The notes under the pieces: model-generated
What the model saw: only the letters and a program-made list of their open reading frames with translations
The model's database searches: none
What the model was told of the DNA's origin: nothing
DNA from: JAWXTK01 sp044433645
GTDB taxonomy: Bacteria; Bacteroidota; Bacteroidia; Bacteroidales; Rikenellaceae
Direction: 5' to 3'
Length of the DNA stretch: 64,000 nt
Assembly (NCBI GenBank): GCA_044433645.1
Contig: JAWXTK010000008.1
Coordinates: 8,200-72,199 of the forward strand
Part shown: positions 1 to 8,236 of the stretch, piece after piece
Layout of the letters: each line of letters begins with the position of its first letter
Position numbering within the stretch: position 1 is the first letter of the stretch
Translations under genes and position numbers: made by a program

Positions 1-384
1 GATATTCCTTTCTATGGAAATCACGTTAGTTTGTTTGCGCTACTTATGGCTGCATCTATTTATATTACATCTAAAATCAACTACAATCAAACGGCTGATT
101 CAGCACCCCAAATGGCTGGCATGAAATTTATGATGCTTTATATGATGCCTGTTATGATGTTGCTTTGGTTTAACAACTATTCTAGTGGTCTTAGTTACTA
201 CTACTTGGTATCTAACATTATTACCATAGGCCAAACCTTAGCCTTTAGATACGCAGTAGATGACAATAAGTTGCACCAAAGAATGAAAGCTAATGCCAAA
301 AAACCTGCTAAAAAAAGCAAATGGCAAGCTAGATATGAGGAAATGGCACGTCAACAACAATTACAACAAAGAAATAAAAAATAA
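1..384 (+). CDS. yidC: Membrane protein insertase YidC (C-terminal part, cut by window edge)
   Basis: The reading frame is open from base 1, so this is the last 127 residues of a longer gene. YidC inserts and folds inner-membrane proteins, alone or with SecYEG. The fragment has the C-terminal hydrophobic segments of the family, including the methionine-rich stretch MMLYMMPVMMLLWFNNYSSG, and ends in a basic, glutamine-rich tail (KKPAKKSKWQARYEEMARQQ) of the kind that contacts the ribosome. The next gene starts 10 bases downstream, so the two are probably co-transcribed. Family assignment is secure; the N-terminal periplasmic domain lies outside the window. Confidence 0.93.
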   Translation, partial: DIPFYGNHVSLFALLMAASIYITSKINYNQTADSAPQMAGMKFMMLYMMPVMMLLWFNNYSSGLSYYYLVSNIITIGQTLAFRYAVDDNKLHQRMKANAKKPAKKSKWQARYEEMARQQQLQQRNKK

Positions 385-394
385 GTAAAAAATT

Positions 395-1591
395 ATGAAG
401 TACACAGTCAAAGTAAGTGAAAGAGTATTTAGGATAGGAGCGAATGATAGGAGAACTCATTTATTTGAAAACCTGTGGCCTTTGCCTCAGGGTGTAGCTT
501 ATAATTCTTACCTAATACGAGATGAGAAAACTGTTTTGTTGGACACAATAGAGTCTAGCAGTGCTCAAGATTTTTTGAACACACTAACAGATATTTTACG
601 AGGCAAAACACTTGATTACATTATCATCAACCACATGGAATTAGACCACGCTAGCCAAATAGGCGAAGTGATTAAACTTTTCCCTGAGGTTAAGATCATA
701 GGTAACAAGTTCACAGCTAAGGTCTTAGGAAGTTATTTCCCTGAGGCTATGGCTAATTTTATGGAGATTAAAGATGGAGATACTCTGGATTTGGGTCACC
801 ATAAACTACAATTTTATTTAACACCCATGCTTCACTGGCCTGAAACCATGATGAGCTATGATACAACTGAGGGTATTTTATTCTCGGGCGATGCCTTCGG
901 AACTTTTGGAGCTATTAGAGGTGGGGTGCTAGATAAAAATACTAAGTTAGAATTTTTTGAGGACGAGATGCGCCGTTACTACTCTAATATAGTAGGTAAA
1001 TTCAGCGCTATGGCACAAAAAGCTATCGCGCGATTAAAATCTACAATAGAGATTAAAACTATTTGTTCGCTTCACGGACCTATTTGGCAAAAATATGTGG
1101 GTGATGTTATCTCGCTTTATGACAAATGGAGTCGTTACGAGAGTGAAAGTGGTGTTGTTATTTGCTATGGTTCTATGTATGGCAATACAGCCTCTATGGC
1201 CGACTATATAGCTCACCGTATAGCAGAACAAGGGGTGCAAGATATAGTTATCCACGATGTTTCTAAAACTCACATGTCTTACATAGTGAGCGATATATGG
1301 AAATACAAAGGTGTGATGCTGGGCAGCGTAGCCTATAACGGCGATATGTTCCCTGCCATGGCTAATCTATGTCATGAGCTAACTCACCTAGGTATCAAGG
1401 ACAAGAAATTGGGTCTGTTTGGCAGCTACTCGTGGAACGGTGGAGGTGTAAGAAACCTCAAAAAATTTGCTGACGAGTTAGCATGGGAACAAGTGTGCGA
1501 ACCTTGCGAAATACACGGCAGGACAAGTAAAGAAAAATATGCAATTTGCGACAGCATGGCACTTGCTATGGCAGAAGCAGTAAAGAAATAA
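395..1591 (+). CDS. Flavodiiron protein (FprA / rubredoxin:oxygen oxidoreductase family)
   Basis: A 398-residue two-domain enzyme that in characterised relatives reduces O2 to water or NO to N2O, protecting anaerobes. The N-terminal metallo-beta-lactamase-like domain (about 1-250) carries the diiron ligands H80-x-E82-x-D84-H85, H147, D166 and a later histidine in SLHGPIW near 228. The C-terminal flavodoxin domain begins near residue 254 with the FMN phosphate-binding loop GSMYGNTASM. Length is normal for the two-domain class, with no fused rubredoxin. It lies between yidC and a thioesterase with short gaps. O2 versus NO preference cannot be read from sequence. Confidence 0.93.
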   Translation: MKYTVKVSERVFRIGANDRRTHLFENLWPLPQGVAYNSYLIRDEKTVLLDTIESSSAQDFLNTLTDILRGKTLDYIIINHMELDHASQIGEVIKLFPEVKIIGNKFTAKVLGSYFPEAMANFMEIKDGDTLDLGHHKLQFYLTPMLHWPETMMSYDTTEGILFSGDAFGTFGAIRGGVLDKNTKLEFFEDEMRRYYSNIVGKFSAMAQKAIARLKSTIEIKTICSLHGPIWQKYVGDVISLYDKWSRYESESGVVICYGSMYGNTASMADYIAHRIAEQGVQDIVIHDVSKTHMSYIVSDIWKYKGVMLGSVAYNGDMFPAMANLCHELTHLGIKDKKLGLFGSYSWNGGGVRNLKKFADELAWEQVCEPCEIHGRTSKEKYAICDSMALAMAEAVKK

Positions 1592-1592
1592 T

Positions 1593-1970
1593 ATGTTAAA
1601 ACAAGGATTAGAATTTAAAGTTACAACAACAGTTGACGAAAACCTAACAGCGCTACACATGGGCTCAGGCGATATGAGAGTTTATGCTACGCCAGCTATG
1701 ATAGCACTTATGGAAAATGCAGCTATGAAAGCTGTTGCAGAATTCATAGGCGAGGGCAACGCTACCGTTGGCACATTTATGAGCGCAAGCCACATCAAAG
1801 CAAGTGCACTGGGCGAGACCATCACAGCCACAGCAACTCTAACAGAGGTAGAGGGTCGCAAACTTAGCTTTAGAGTCAGCGCATCAGATTCACAGGGGGT
1901 AGTTGGCGAGGGTGAGCACACAAGATTCATCGTTGACAGAGAAAAATTTATGTCTAAAATCACAAAATAA
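1593..1970 (+). CDS. FlK-type hotdog thioesterase
   Basis: A 125-residue hotdog-fold protein. The predicted catalytic residues T33, E41 and H67 are spaced 8 and 26 residues apart, exactly as in fluoroacetyl-CoA thioesterase FlK (Thr42, Glu50, His76), so the FlK-like subfamily assignment is good. Close homologues are widespread in anaerobes and are not known to be fluoroacetyl-CoA specific; the likely role is hydrolysis of a small acyl-CoA. The start codon directly follows the flavodiiron protein stop, which suggests translational coupling. Substrate unknown. Confidence 0.85.
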   Translation: MLKQGLEFKVTTTVDENLTALHMGSGDMRVYATPAMIALMENAAMKAVAEFIGEGNATVGTFMSASHIKASALGETITATATLTEVEGRKLSFRVSASDSQGVVGEGEHTRFIVDREKFMSKITK

Positions 1971-1984
1971 ATACACCAAGACTA

Positions 1985-3220
1985 ATGAAAGAAACAGTAG
2001 CAATCGTAACAGCAGGAGGCCCAGCGCCAGGTATCAACACAGTGATATCTAGTATAGTTAAAACTTTCTTGCAAAAAGGTTATAGAGTAATCGGATTGCA
2101 TGTAGGTTATAAAGGCCTATTTAGCAAGGAGAGAAAAATCACCGAATTTACTTACGAAATAGCAGAGAGTATTTTTAACAGAGGGGGCTCTTTCCTAGCT
2201 ATGAGCCGTTTTAAACCTAAGGACAGCGATTTTGAGGAAAAATTCTGCATAGATTTCTTCACAGAAAATAATATTAAATTACTTGTTACAATTGGTGGCG
2301 ATGACACAGCATCAACAGCTAACAGGGTTACAAAATATTTGGAAAAGAAAAAATATCCTATCGCAAATATTCATGTGCCTAAAACAATAGACAACGACTT
2401 GCCTTTGCCTGAGGGATGCCCAACTTTTGGTTATCAATCAGCTAAGGACAAAGGTGCTCAAATTGCAAGTATCATTATGGACGACGCTAAAGCTTCGGGC
2501 AACTGGTTTGTTATTTGTGCCATGGGTCGTTCGGCAGGTCACCTAGCTTTTGGTGTGGGTATAGCTTCTCACCTTCCTATGATTATTATTCCTGAGATGT
2601 TTAACAAAACTACAATTACGGTTGATAAAATTGTAAACCTAATCTCATCAACTATCATCAAACGTAAGATGATGGGTATGGAATATGGTGTAGCTATCAT
2701 CTCTGAGGGAGTATTCCACGCACTTAGCACAGATGAAATTGCTAAAGCTGGCATCACTTTCTCTTATGACGAACATGGTCACCCAGAGTTAGGCAAGGTA
2801 TCTAAAGCTCAGATTTTCTGCCAGATGATTACAAATAAAATCAATCAAGTAGGTATCAAAGCTAAGATGCGCCCCGAGGAATTAGGCTACGAGGTTAGAT
2901 GTGCTGCACCTAACAGCTATGACTTAGTATATTGTACTATGCTAGCTATGGGAGTTTACAAATTATATAAAGAGGGTAAAACTGGTTGCATAGTTTACAC
3001 AGAGCCCGACGGAACAATCAAAAGCCTATCTTACAAGGATGCTCAAGACCCTGCGTCAGGCAAAATCCTTCCTAGACTAGTGAATGCTAATGGCGACAAA
3101 CTAAATCTAGTTGCTAACACCATGCTAACGTATATAGGCGAGGATGACTACGAGGCAGCAAAAGCCTATGTAGACAATCCTGAGGAATATGATTTCAAGA
3201 AGATTCTTAAGTGGGAGTAA
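1985..3220 (+). CDS. 6-phosphofructokinase, probably pyrophosphate-dependent
   Basis: A 411-residue PFKA-superfamily enzyme that phosphorylates fructose 6-phosphate in glycolysis. Substrate-binding motifs are clear: a GGPAPGIN N-terminal loop, GGDDT at 104-108 and PKTIDND at 132-138. In this superfamily GGDD plus PKTIDND is the signature of the PPi-using, reversible enzymes, whereas ATP-dependent enzymes usually have GGDG and GTIDND. I therefore infer PPi as phosphoryl donor. It is the last gene of the yidC-led run and is followed 20 bases later by a palindromic repeat. Donor assignment is inferred, the family is certain. Confidence 0.9.
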   Translation: MKETVAIVTAGGPAPGINTVISSIVKTFLQKGYRVIGLHVGYKGLFSKERKITEFTYEIAESIFNRGGSFLAMSRFKPKDSDFEEKFCIDFFTENNIKLLVTIGGDDTASTANRVTKYLEKKKYPIANIHVPKTIDNDLPLPEGCPTFGYQSAKDKGAQIASIIMDDAKASGNWFVICAMGRSAGHLAFGVGIASHLPMIIIPEMFNKTTITVDKIVNLISSTIIKRKMMGMEYGVAIISEGVFHALSTDEIAKAGITFSYDEHGHPELGKVSKAQIFCQMITNKINQVGIKAKMRPEELGYEVRCAAPNSYDLVYCTMLAMGVYKLYKEGKTGCIVYTEPDGTIKSLSYKDAQDPASGKILPRLVNANGDKLNLVANTMLTYIGEDDYEAAKAYVDNPEEYDFKKILKWE

Positions 3221-3239
3221 AATTTTAAGATTATTATAG

Positions 3240-3362
3240 GGGTGGCTAATAAGTATTTAGATGCAACGCTCTGATTTTCAGCCTAAGCGCAGCGTACTTA
3301 AGGTACGTGAGCATTAGGCAGGAAAAGCTAGAAGGTAGCAGATGAATGCTTATTAGCCACCC
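3240..3362 (+). repeat. Palindromic repeat family, copy 1 (full length, 123 nt)
   Basis: The termini are 18-base inverted repeats with one mismatch (GGGTGGCTAATAAGTATT at the left; the reverse complement at the right reads GGGTGGCTAATAAGCATT). Inside are two similar but non-identical arms. The apex (about 3281-3319) is a separate imperfect palindrome: outer stem GCCTAA/TTAGGC and inner stem GTAC/GTAC. It fills the space between the converging stop codons of the phosphofructokinase and FAD oxidoreductase genes. No ORF is present. Related copies lie near 7191, 62540 and 63927. Confidence 0.9.
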
Positions 3363-3366
3363 TTTC

Positions 3367-4917
3367 TTATAAGTATAAAGCAACAGCCTCAGCTACTCTC
3401 TCACCGTCTAAGGCTGCTGAAATTATCCCTCCAGCATAGCCTGCCCCTTCGCCACAGGGGAAAAGACCTTGGATTTCGGGATGCATAAAGGAATCTCTAT
3501 CGCGTGGCACTCTAATGGGGGATGAAGTTCTAGATTCTACGCCTAAAATCTGTGCATCGGAACAAACAAAACCTCTAACTTTTCTATCAAAAAGCTTAAA
3601 ACCCTCAACAAGTGAATCGTTAATTATCTTAGGCATCCAGTCCGAAAACTTAGAACTTACCACACCTGGCACATAAGAACTCTTGGGCAGGGAGCGCGAG
3701 GGGCGATTAGACACAAAATCATCTAACCTCTGAGCAGGCGCTATCTGAGCATCTCCTCCTGCAAGTTTCGCTGCCTTTTCATACATTTGTTGATATTCAA
3801 GGCCTGCCAGCACACCAAATTCTTCGATTAAATGAGCATAATCGCTCTCTCTGATTTCAGTTACTATGCCTGAATTTGCAAAATAAGAATTCCTAAGCGA
3901 AGGCGACATTCCGTTGACTACACTCTCGCTGCTATCAGTCATAGCAGGCACAATAAAGCCCCCAGGACACATACAAAAAGAGTAAACACCACGTCCACCT
4001 ACTTGGCTTACAAGAGAATAGCTAGCAGCAGGCAAATAATCACCCCTGCTACTCATTTTATATTGAGCTCTATCTATCAAGGCCTGAGGATGTTCAACCC
4101 TTACGCCCATAGCAAAATTTTTAGCCTCTAACCTCACGCCCGAACTATGTAAACTGCGATAAATATCCTTAGCCGAGTGGCCTGTTGCAAGCACTACGGC
4201 TGCACCTTGATAAATATCATCACCACATTTCACGCCCGTGATTTTGCCCTGCTTAATAATAAATTCACTCACCTTAGCATTAAAAATCACCTTGCCACCA
4301 GAAGATATTATACTCTCACGCATATTTTTTATGATAGTAGGCAATTTATCTGTACCTATATGAGGATGAGCATCATAAAGTATGCTTTCGTCTGCACCAT
4401 GGAAATGGAAAACTCGCAAGGCTCTGTTGTAATCACCTCGTTTTTTTGAGCGAGTAAATAATTTCCCGTCCGAGAAAGTTCCTGCCCCACCTTCGCCAAA
4501 GGCATAGTTTGAGTTAGGATTAATCTCAGCATTACGATTTATTTGAGCTATGTCTCGCTTGCGCGCACTTACCTCATTACCTCGCTCTAGGACTATGGGT
4601 TTGTAACCTTTTTCAATTAACCTAAGAGCAGCAAATAAGCCCGCAGGCCCTGAACCTATAACAATAACTTCAGTTTTATTGCTCACATCGGGGTAATCAA
4701 AGTGCACAGCATCTGGCATAACGTCCTCATCTATGTAAAGCTCAACCGAGAGATTCACCTTAATATTTTTGCTACGAGCATCTATCGAACGCTTAACAAC
4801 ACGCGCGAGAGCTATATTTTTATCGCTAACACCTGCTCTTTGAGCAGCCAAAGGCACATATATTGTCGCGTCGGATGCTTGCTTAGGTGTTAAAACTAGT
4901 GATATAATTTTTGGCAT
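3367..4917 (-). CDS. FAD-dependent dehydrogenase (COG2509-like)
   Basis: A 516-residue flavoprotein. The dinucleotide-binding motif GSGPAGLFAALRLIEKG sits near residue 87, after an N-terminal region of about 80 residues that is typical of this uncharacterised family. Later motifs include a second glycine-rich loop (YAFGEGGAGTFSDGK) and a C-terminal FAD-contact segment (PCGEGAGYAGGIISAALDGE). Such proteins are annotated as NAD(P)/FAD-dependent oxidoreductases or dehydrogenases; the substrate is unknown. It is a single gene, divergent from the glycosyltransferase at 4971. The family is well supported, the reaction is not. Confidence 0.87.
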   Translation of the reverse strand: MPKIISLVLTPKQASDATIYVPLAAQRAGVSDKNIALARVVKRSIDARSKNIKVNLSVELYIDEDVMPDAVHFDYPDVSNKTEVIVIGSGPAGLFAALRLIEKGYKPIVLERGNEVSARKRDIAQINRNAEINPNSNYAFGEGGAGTFSDGKLFTRSKKRGDYNRALRVFHFHGADESILYDAHPHIGTDKLPTIIKNMRESIISSGGKVIFNAKVSEFIIKQGKITGVKCGDDIYQGAAVVLATGHSAKDIYRSLHSSGVRLEAKNFAMGVRVEHPQALIDRAQYKMSSRGDYLPAASYSLVSQVGGRGVYSFCMCPGGFIVPAMTDSSESVVNGMSPSLRNSYFANSGIVTEIRESDYAHLIEEFGVLAGLEYQQMYEKAAKLAGGDAQIAPAQRLDDFVSNRPSRSLPKSSYVPGVVSSKFSDWMPKIINDSLVEGFKLFDRKVRGFVCSDAQILGVESRTSSPIRVPRDRDSFMHPEIQGLFPCGEGAGYAGGIISAALDGERVAEAVALYL

Positions 4918-4942
4918 AATAAGTATTTTAACGCAAAATTAG

Positions 4943-4950
4943 TATATTTG
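4943..4950 (+). promoter_or_regulatory. Candidate -7 element before the glycosyltransferase
   Basis: TATATTTG matches the Bacteroidota -7 consensus TAnnTTTG, 20 bases before the start codon at 4971. No TTG lies at the usual 19-21 base spacing, so this is a partial match. Confidence 0.4.
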
Positions 4951-4970
4951 TACTTAGAATAAAATTTTAT

Positions 4971-5693
4971 ATGCGCAAATTAGTAATTATACCAACATTT
5001 AACGAGAAAGAGAACATATCTAAAATGATAGATAAGGTCTTTAGCCTCAGCGAGATCTTCGATCTACTCATTATAGACGATGGCTCGCCCGACGGCACTA
5101 GTGATATAGTTAAAGCTCGCATGAGTGAGTTCCCTACAAGGCTTTTTATCATAGAGCGCACGGGTAAATTAGGTCTAGGCACTGCTTATCTAACAGGATT
5201 TAAGTGGGCGCTAGAGCATGATTACGACTATGTTTTTGAGATGGATTGCGATTTTTCGCATAATCCCGACGATTTAATTCGTCTTTACAAGTCAGCTCAT
5301 GAGGGCGAAAACGATGTTGTTATAGGCTCGCGCTATATAACTGGGGTAAATGTGATAAACTGGCCTATGAAAAGGCTCCTAATTTCATATTTTGCATCTT
5401 ACTATGTTCGCACAGTGACTCGTATGCCAGTTAGAGATGCTACGGCAGGTTTTGTATGCTACTCTGCTAAAGCCTTAAAAACCATAGATTTAAACAAGAT
5501 AAAAATGGTGGGTTACGGCTTTCAAATAGAAATGAAATACAGCGCATGGCGTTTGGGCCTTAAAATCAAGGAAGAAAGCATAATCTTTACCGAGAGGGTG
5601 CTTGGCAACTCAAAAATGAGTAGTGGCATCCTTGGCGAGGCTTTCTGGGGCGTGCTAAAACTAAGATTTAGAAAAATTAAACCAGCCAAATAA
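4971..5693 (+). CDS. Polyprenol monophosphomannose synthase-like GT2 glycosyltransferase
   Basis: A 240-residue GT-A fold transferase of the dolichol-phosphate mannosyltransferase family, expected to move a sugar from a nucleotide-sugar to a polyprenyl phosphate at the inner membrane. Visible features are the N-terminal PTFNEKENI, the nucleotide-binding DDGSPDGT, a metal-binding MDCDFSHNP and a downstream GSRYI. It lacks the C-terminal membrane domain of DPMS/ArnC-type proteins, so it is the short soluble form. Its stop overlaps the start of dihydroorotase by one base (TAATG), so the two are translationally coupled. The mannose-1-phosphate guanylyltransferase at 57226 could supply GDP-mannose. 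Confidence 0.88.
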   Translation: MRKLVIIPTFNEKENISKMIDKVFSLSEIFDLLIIDDGSPDGTSDIVKARMSEFPTRLFIIERTGKLGLGTAYLTGFKWALEHDYDYVFEMDCDFSHNPDDLIRLYKSAHEGENDVVIGSRYITGVNVINWPMKRLLISYFASYYVRTVTRMPVRDATAGFVCYSAKALKTIDLNKIKMVGYGFQIEMKYSAWRLGLKIKEESIIFTERVLGNSKMSSGILGEAFWGVLKLRFRKIKPAK

Positions 5694-7027
5694 TGAGCAA
5701 AACTTTAATAGAAAACGGCACAATAATAAACCAAGGCGAGAGCTTTGAGGGCTACCTTATAATAGACGGCGAATTTATCAGCGAGATAGCTCGTGGAGAA
5801 TACTTAGCCAACTTTGAGGGCGAGAGAATCAACGCCAAGGGCAAAATCGTTATGCCTGGAGTCATAGACGACCAAGTGCACTTTCGCGATCCAGGGCTAA
5901 CTTACAAGGGCGATATGTTCACCGAATCCCTAGCTGGTGTAGCAGGTGGGGTAACCTCGTTTATGGATATGCCTAACACCACGCCTCAAACCACTACGCG
6001 CGAATTATTAGAGCAAAAATATGAATATGCTGCCTCTCATGCCCTAGCAAATCACGGTTTTTATCTTGGCGCAACAAACGACAACTTAAAAGAAATCGTA
6101 AATGTAGATCCAACACTTTGTTGTGGCGTTAAGATTTTTATGGGCTCATCTACGGGCAATATGCTTGTTGACAGCGACAAAGCTCTATCAGCAATTTTTG
6201 CCGAAAGCCCCATACTTATAGCCACTCACTGCGAGCAAGAGGAGATCGTAAAGGCAAACCTAGAGAAAGCCAAACAATTTTATGGTGATAAAATCTCGGC
6301 CGTAGCCCACCCTGAAATCAGAAATGCTGAGGCTTGCTATCGCTGCTCGGCTAGAGCCGTGAAGTTAGCCGACAAATATGGTTCTAACTTGCACGTACTT
6401 CACCTAAGTAGCGCCCTTGAACTATCATTGTTTGAGGCCAAGGCTATGAGCGAGAAAAAAATCACAAATGAGGTGTGTGTACACCACCTATGGTTCTCAG
6501 ATGAAGATTACGCCCTAAAAGGCAATATGATAAAATGGAATCCTGCTATAAAAAGCATGCAAGACAGAGATGCTCTACGCGAGGGTCTACTATCGGGCAA
6601 AGTCGATGTGATAGCCACAGACCACGCCCCCCACACCTTGGAGGAGAAATCGCGAGGCTACCTTGATGCTCCTTCGGGAGGGCCCATGCTTCAACATTCA
6701 CTAGTTGCGATGATGGAGCTAGCAAATCAAGGGGTATTGTCCAAAGAAAAAGTTGTAGAAAAGATGTGTCACGCCCCAGCGAGTAGATATAAGGTCGTAA
6801 AACGAGGTTTCTTAAAAGAAGGTTTTTATGCTGATGTTGTGGTTTTAGATGCAAATTCACCATGGCAAGTAGAAAAAAATAATATTTTATACAAATGTGC
6901 ATGGTCGCCTATGGAGGGTGTAACTTTCTCAAATAAAGTAATTTACACATTTATCAACGGCCACAAGGTAAATAATAATGGAGAAATTGATAAAAATTTC
7001 CGTGCAAAAGCTTTGAAATTCCAATAA
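5693..7027 (+). CDS. pyrC: Dihydroorotase
   Basis: A 444-residue amidohydrolase catalysing the third step of de novo pyrimidine synthesis. Metal-site features: DDQVHFRDPG (59-68), the probable carboxylated lysine K147 in GVKIFMGSSTGN, H179 in ATHCE, LHVLHLS, and the catalytic aspartate in IATDHAPHTLEEK. The usual H-x-H is Q61-x-H63 here; as far as I recall the same QVHFR occurs in other Bacteroidota dihydroorotases, so it is probably a lineage trait, not a lesion. Start chosen from the TAATG overlap with the upstream gene. pyrF is also in the window (15289) but not in the same operon. Confidence 0.92.
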   Translation: MSKTLIENGTIINQGESFEGYLIIDGEFISEIARGEYLANFEGERINAKGKIVMPGVIDDQVHFRDPGLTYKGDMFTESLAGVAGGVTSFMDMPNTTPQTTTRELLEQKYEYAASHALANHGFYLGATNDNLKEIVNVDPTLCCGVKIFMGSSTGNMLVDSDKALSAIFAESPILIATHCEQEEIVKANLEKAKQFYGDKISAVAHPEIRNAEACYRCSARAVKLADKYGSNLHVLHLSSALELSLFEAKAMSEKKITNEVCVHHLWFSDEDYALKGNMIKWNPAIKSMQDRDALREGLLSGKVDVIATDHAPHTLEEKSRGYLDAPSGGPMLQHSLVAMMELANQGVLSKEKVVEKMCHAPASRYKVVKRGFLKEGFYADVVVLDANSPWQVEKNNILYKCAWSPMEGVTFSNKVIYTFINGHKVNNNGEIDKNFRAKALKFQ

Positions 7028-7042
7028 CTTGTCTTATCTTTG
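7013..7042 (+). promoter_or_regulatory. Promoter of tRNA-Leu (Bacteroidota type)
   Basis: TTG at 7013-7015 and TATCTTTG at 7035-7042 are separated by 19 bases, matching the consensus for the primary sigma factor of Bacteroidota. The -33 element overlaps the last codons of pyrC. The mature tRNA starts 12 bases after the -7 element. Confidence 0.8.
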
Positions 7043-7053
7043 TGCCACGTTAA

Positions 7054-7135
7054 GCGGATATGGCGTAATTGGTAGCCGCGCTAGACTTAGGATCTAGTGT
7101 CTCACGACGTGGGGGTTCGAGTCCCTTTATCCGCA
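7054..7135 (+). tRNA. tRNA-Leu (anticodon UAG)
   Basis: The acceptor arm GCGGATA pairs with TATCCGC, followed by discriminator A. The anticodon stem CTAGA/TCTAG encloses the loop CTTAGGA, giving anticodon UAG, which reads CUA and other CUN leucine codons. A long variable arm (GTGTCTCACGACGTG region) identifies a class II tRNA, and the T-loop GGTTCGAGTCC is standard. CCA is not encoded. It has its own promoter and terminator and is therefore a single-gene transcription unit. Confidence 0.97.
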
Positions 7136-7137
7136 CA

Positions 7138-7185
7138 ACAAAAGAGGAAATTGATGTCAAAATCAATTTCCTCTTTTGTTTTTTC
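7138..7185 (+). terminator. Rho-independent terminator of tRNA-Leu
   Basis: A perfect hairpin: ACAAAAGAGGAAATTGAT pairs with its exact reverse complement (about 7162-7179) around a 6-base loop, followed by a T-rich tract TGTTTTTTC. It begins within three bases of the tRNA 3' end. Confidence 0.93.
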
Positions 7186-7190
7186 ATACA

Positions 7191-7254
7191 GGGTGGCTAA
7201 TAAGTATTAGGATGAAAAGCTAGAAGGCAGCAGATGAATGCTTATTAGTCACCC
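7191..7254 (+). repeat. Palindromic repeat family, copy 2 (internally deleted, 64 nt)
   Basis: Same orientation as copy 1. The left terminus GGGTGGCTAATAAGTATT is kept, then the rest of the left arm and the whole apical hairpin are missing. The right arm (AAAAGCTAGAAGGCAGCAGA and the following 22 bases to the terminus) is complete and ends in TTAGTCACCC. It lies between the tRNA-Leu terminator and the stop codon of the converging EamA gene, 10 bases from that stop. Confidence 0.88.
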
Positions 7255-7263
7255 TACTAGGGT

Positions 7264-8157
7264 TTATTTACTCTTACCTCCATTATATAACCTCAAAGCC
7301 AAGGTAATAACAACTATCCCCACCACAGAATAAAGATTAGGCTCATCACTTTTTAAGAATATCCAGCTAAGCACACAGCCCGAAACTGGAATAATAAACT
7401 TCCACATATTAAGGTCTGACACCTTCACCCCCTTGCGCTGCAAGAGACTATACCAAATAGAAAAACCAGCCGCAGGTATCACCGCAAGCCACAATAGAGA
7501 GGCATAAAACTGCCAATTAAGACTATGGCTGGGAAAATCCTCTAAGGCAAAACCACAACCAAAGAGCATTAAACCTCCAGTGAAATTTGCAAACGAGGTT
7601 AAAAGTATGGGCGAAAGAGTGTTTTTGTATTTAGCCACCATAATGTTGGTGTAGCTGCCTATGATATTGCTAAAGATAAGCATACATACACCTATATAAA
7701 ATACTGCATTAGACTCTTGAGCCACACCTCCCTTGAACCAACTAATAAAAGCAACCCCCGAGAGAGCCAACAACAAGGCCAACATCTTGCGCGTGGTTAT
7801 CTTCTCGCCCTTCATAGTAAAGTGAGCCATAACCACCACAAACAAAGGTCCTGCGCCTATAATAATTGCAGAAATATCAGCTGGCACGCGATCGAGCCCC
7901 ATGTAGAAAATACCGTATTGCAGAAAAGTTTGCATAAAAGCAAACACGCTCATAAACTTCCAATTCTCTTTGATTTCCTTAAAAATATCAACCTTTTGAT
8001 ACCTCAACAAAGGCAATAACAACAAACCTGCAAGCGTAAATCTCATGCCCGAGAGCAAGATAGGAGGCATAAAACCAAAGGCATATTTAGCCGAGGCAAA
8101 GGCTGAGCCCCAAAGAATACAGGCCAAAGTGGCCAAAAGTTTAGTGGATAAATTCAT
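7264..8157 (-). CDS. EamA/DMT-family transporter
   Basis: A 297-residue integral membrane protein with about ten hydrophobic segments arranged as two repeated EamA domains, characteristic of the drug/metabolite transporter superfamily. The first helix segment holds CILWGSAFASAKYAF, a recognisable family motif; the second half repeats the pattern (SPILLTSFANFTGGLMLFG onward). Members export amino acids, nucleotides or drugs; the substrate cannot be assigned. It is monocistronic on the minus strand, divergent from a small ORF at 8237. Confidence 0.85.
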   Translation of the reverse strand: MNLSTKLLATLACILWGSAFASAKYAFGFMPPILLSGMRFTLAGLLLLPLLRYQKVDIFKEIKENWKFMSVFAFMQTFLQYGIFYMGLDRVPADISAIIIGAGPLFVVVMAHFTMKGEKITTRKMLALLLALSGVAFISWFKGGVAQESNAVFYIGVCMLIFSNIIGSYTNIMVAKYKNTLSPILLTSFANFTGGLMLFGCGFALEDFPSHSLNWQFYASLLWLAVIPAAGFSIWYSLLQRKGVKVSDLNMWKFIIPVSGCVLSWIFLKSDEPNLYSVVGIVVITLALRLYNGGKSK

Positions 8158-8179
8158 TTTAATTAAAAAAGGCCTATAA

Positions 8180-8212
8180 TTGATAGTAATATGATTATTT
8201 ATTATATCTTTG
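8180..8212 (+). promoter_or_regulatory. Promoter before a 54-codon ORF
   Basis: TTG at 8180-8182 and TATCTTTG at 8205-8212, spacing 22, one base longer than usual. The -7 element is a perfect consensus match. It points towards the small ORF at 8237. Confidence 0.6.
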
Positions 8213-8236
8213 TGTCACACAAAATGATAAAAACGC

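Noticed and set aside
3240..3362. Repeat copies as integron attC sites
   Set aside because: The apex of copy 1 has GCCTAA/TTAGGC, which looks like attC ends, but the required AAC/GTT core is absent, copies 3 and 4 lack even this, and no integrase or cassette array is present.
6546..6902. 118-codon ORF on the minus strand inside dihydroorotase
   Set aside because: It is fully antisense to a strongly conserved coding region, has no promoter or recognisable domain, and its composition is that of a reverse-frame shadow.
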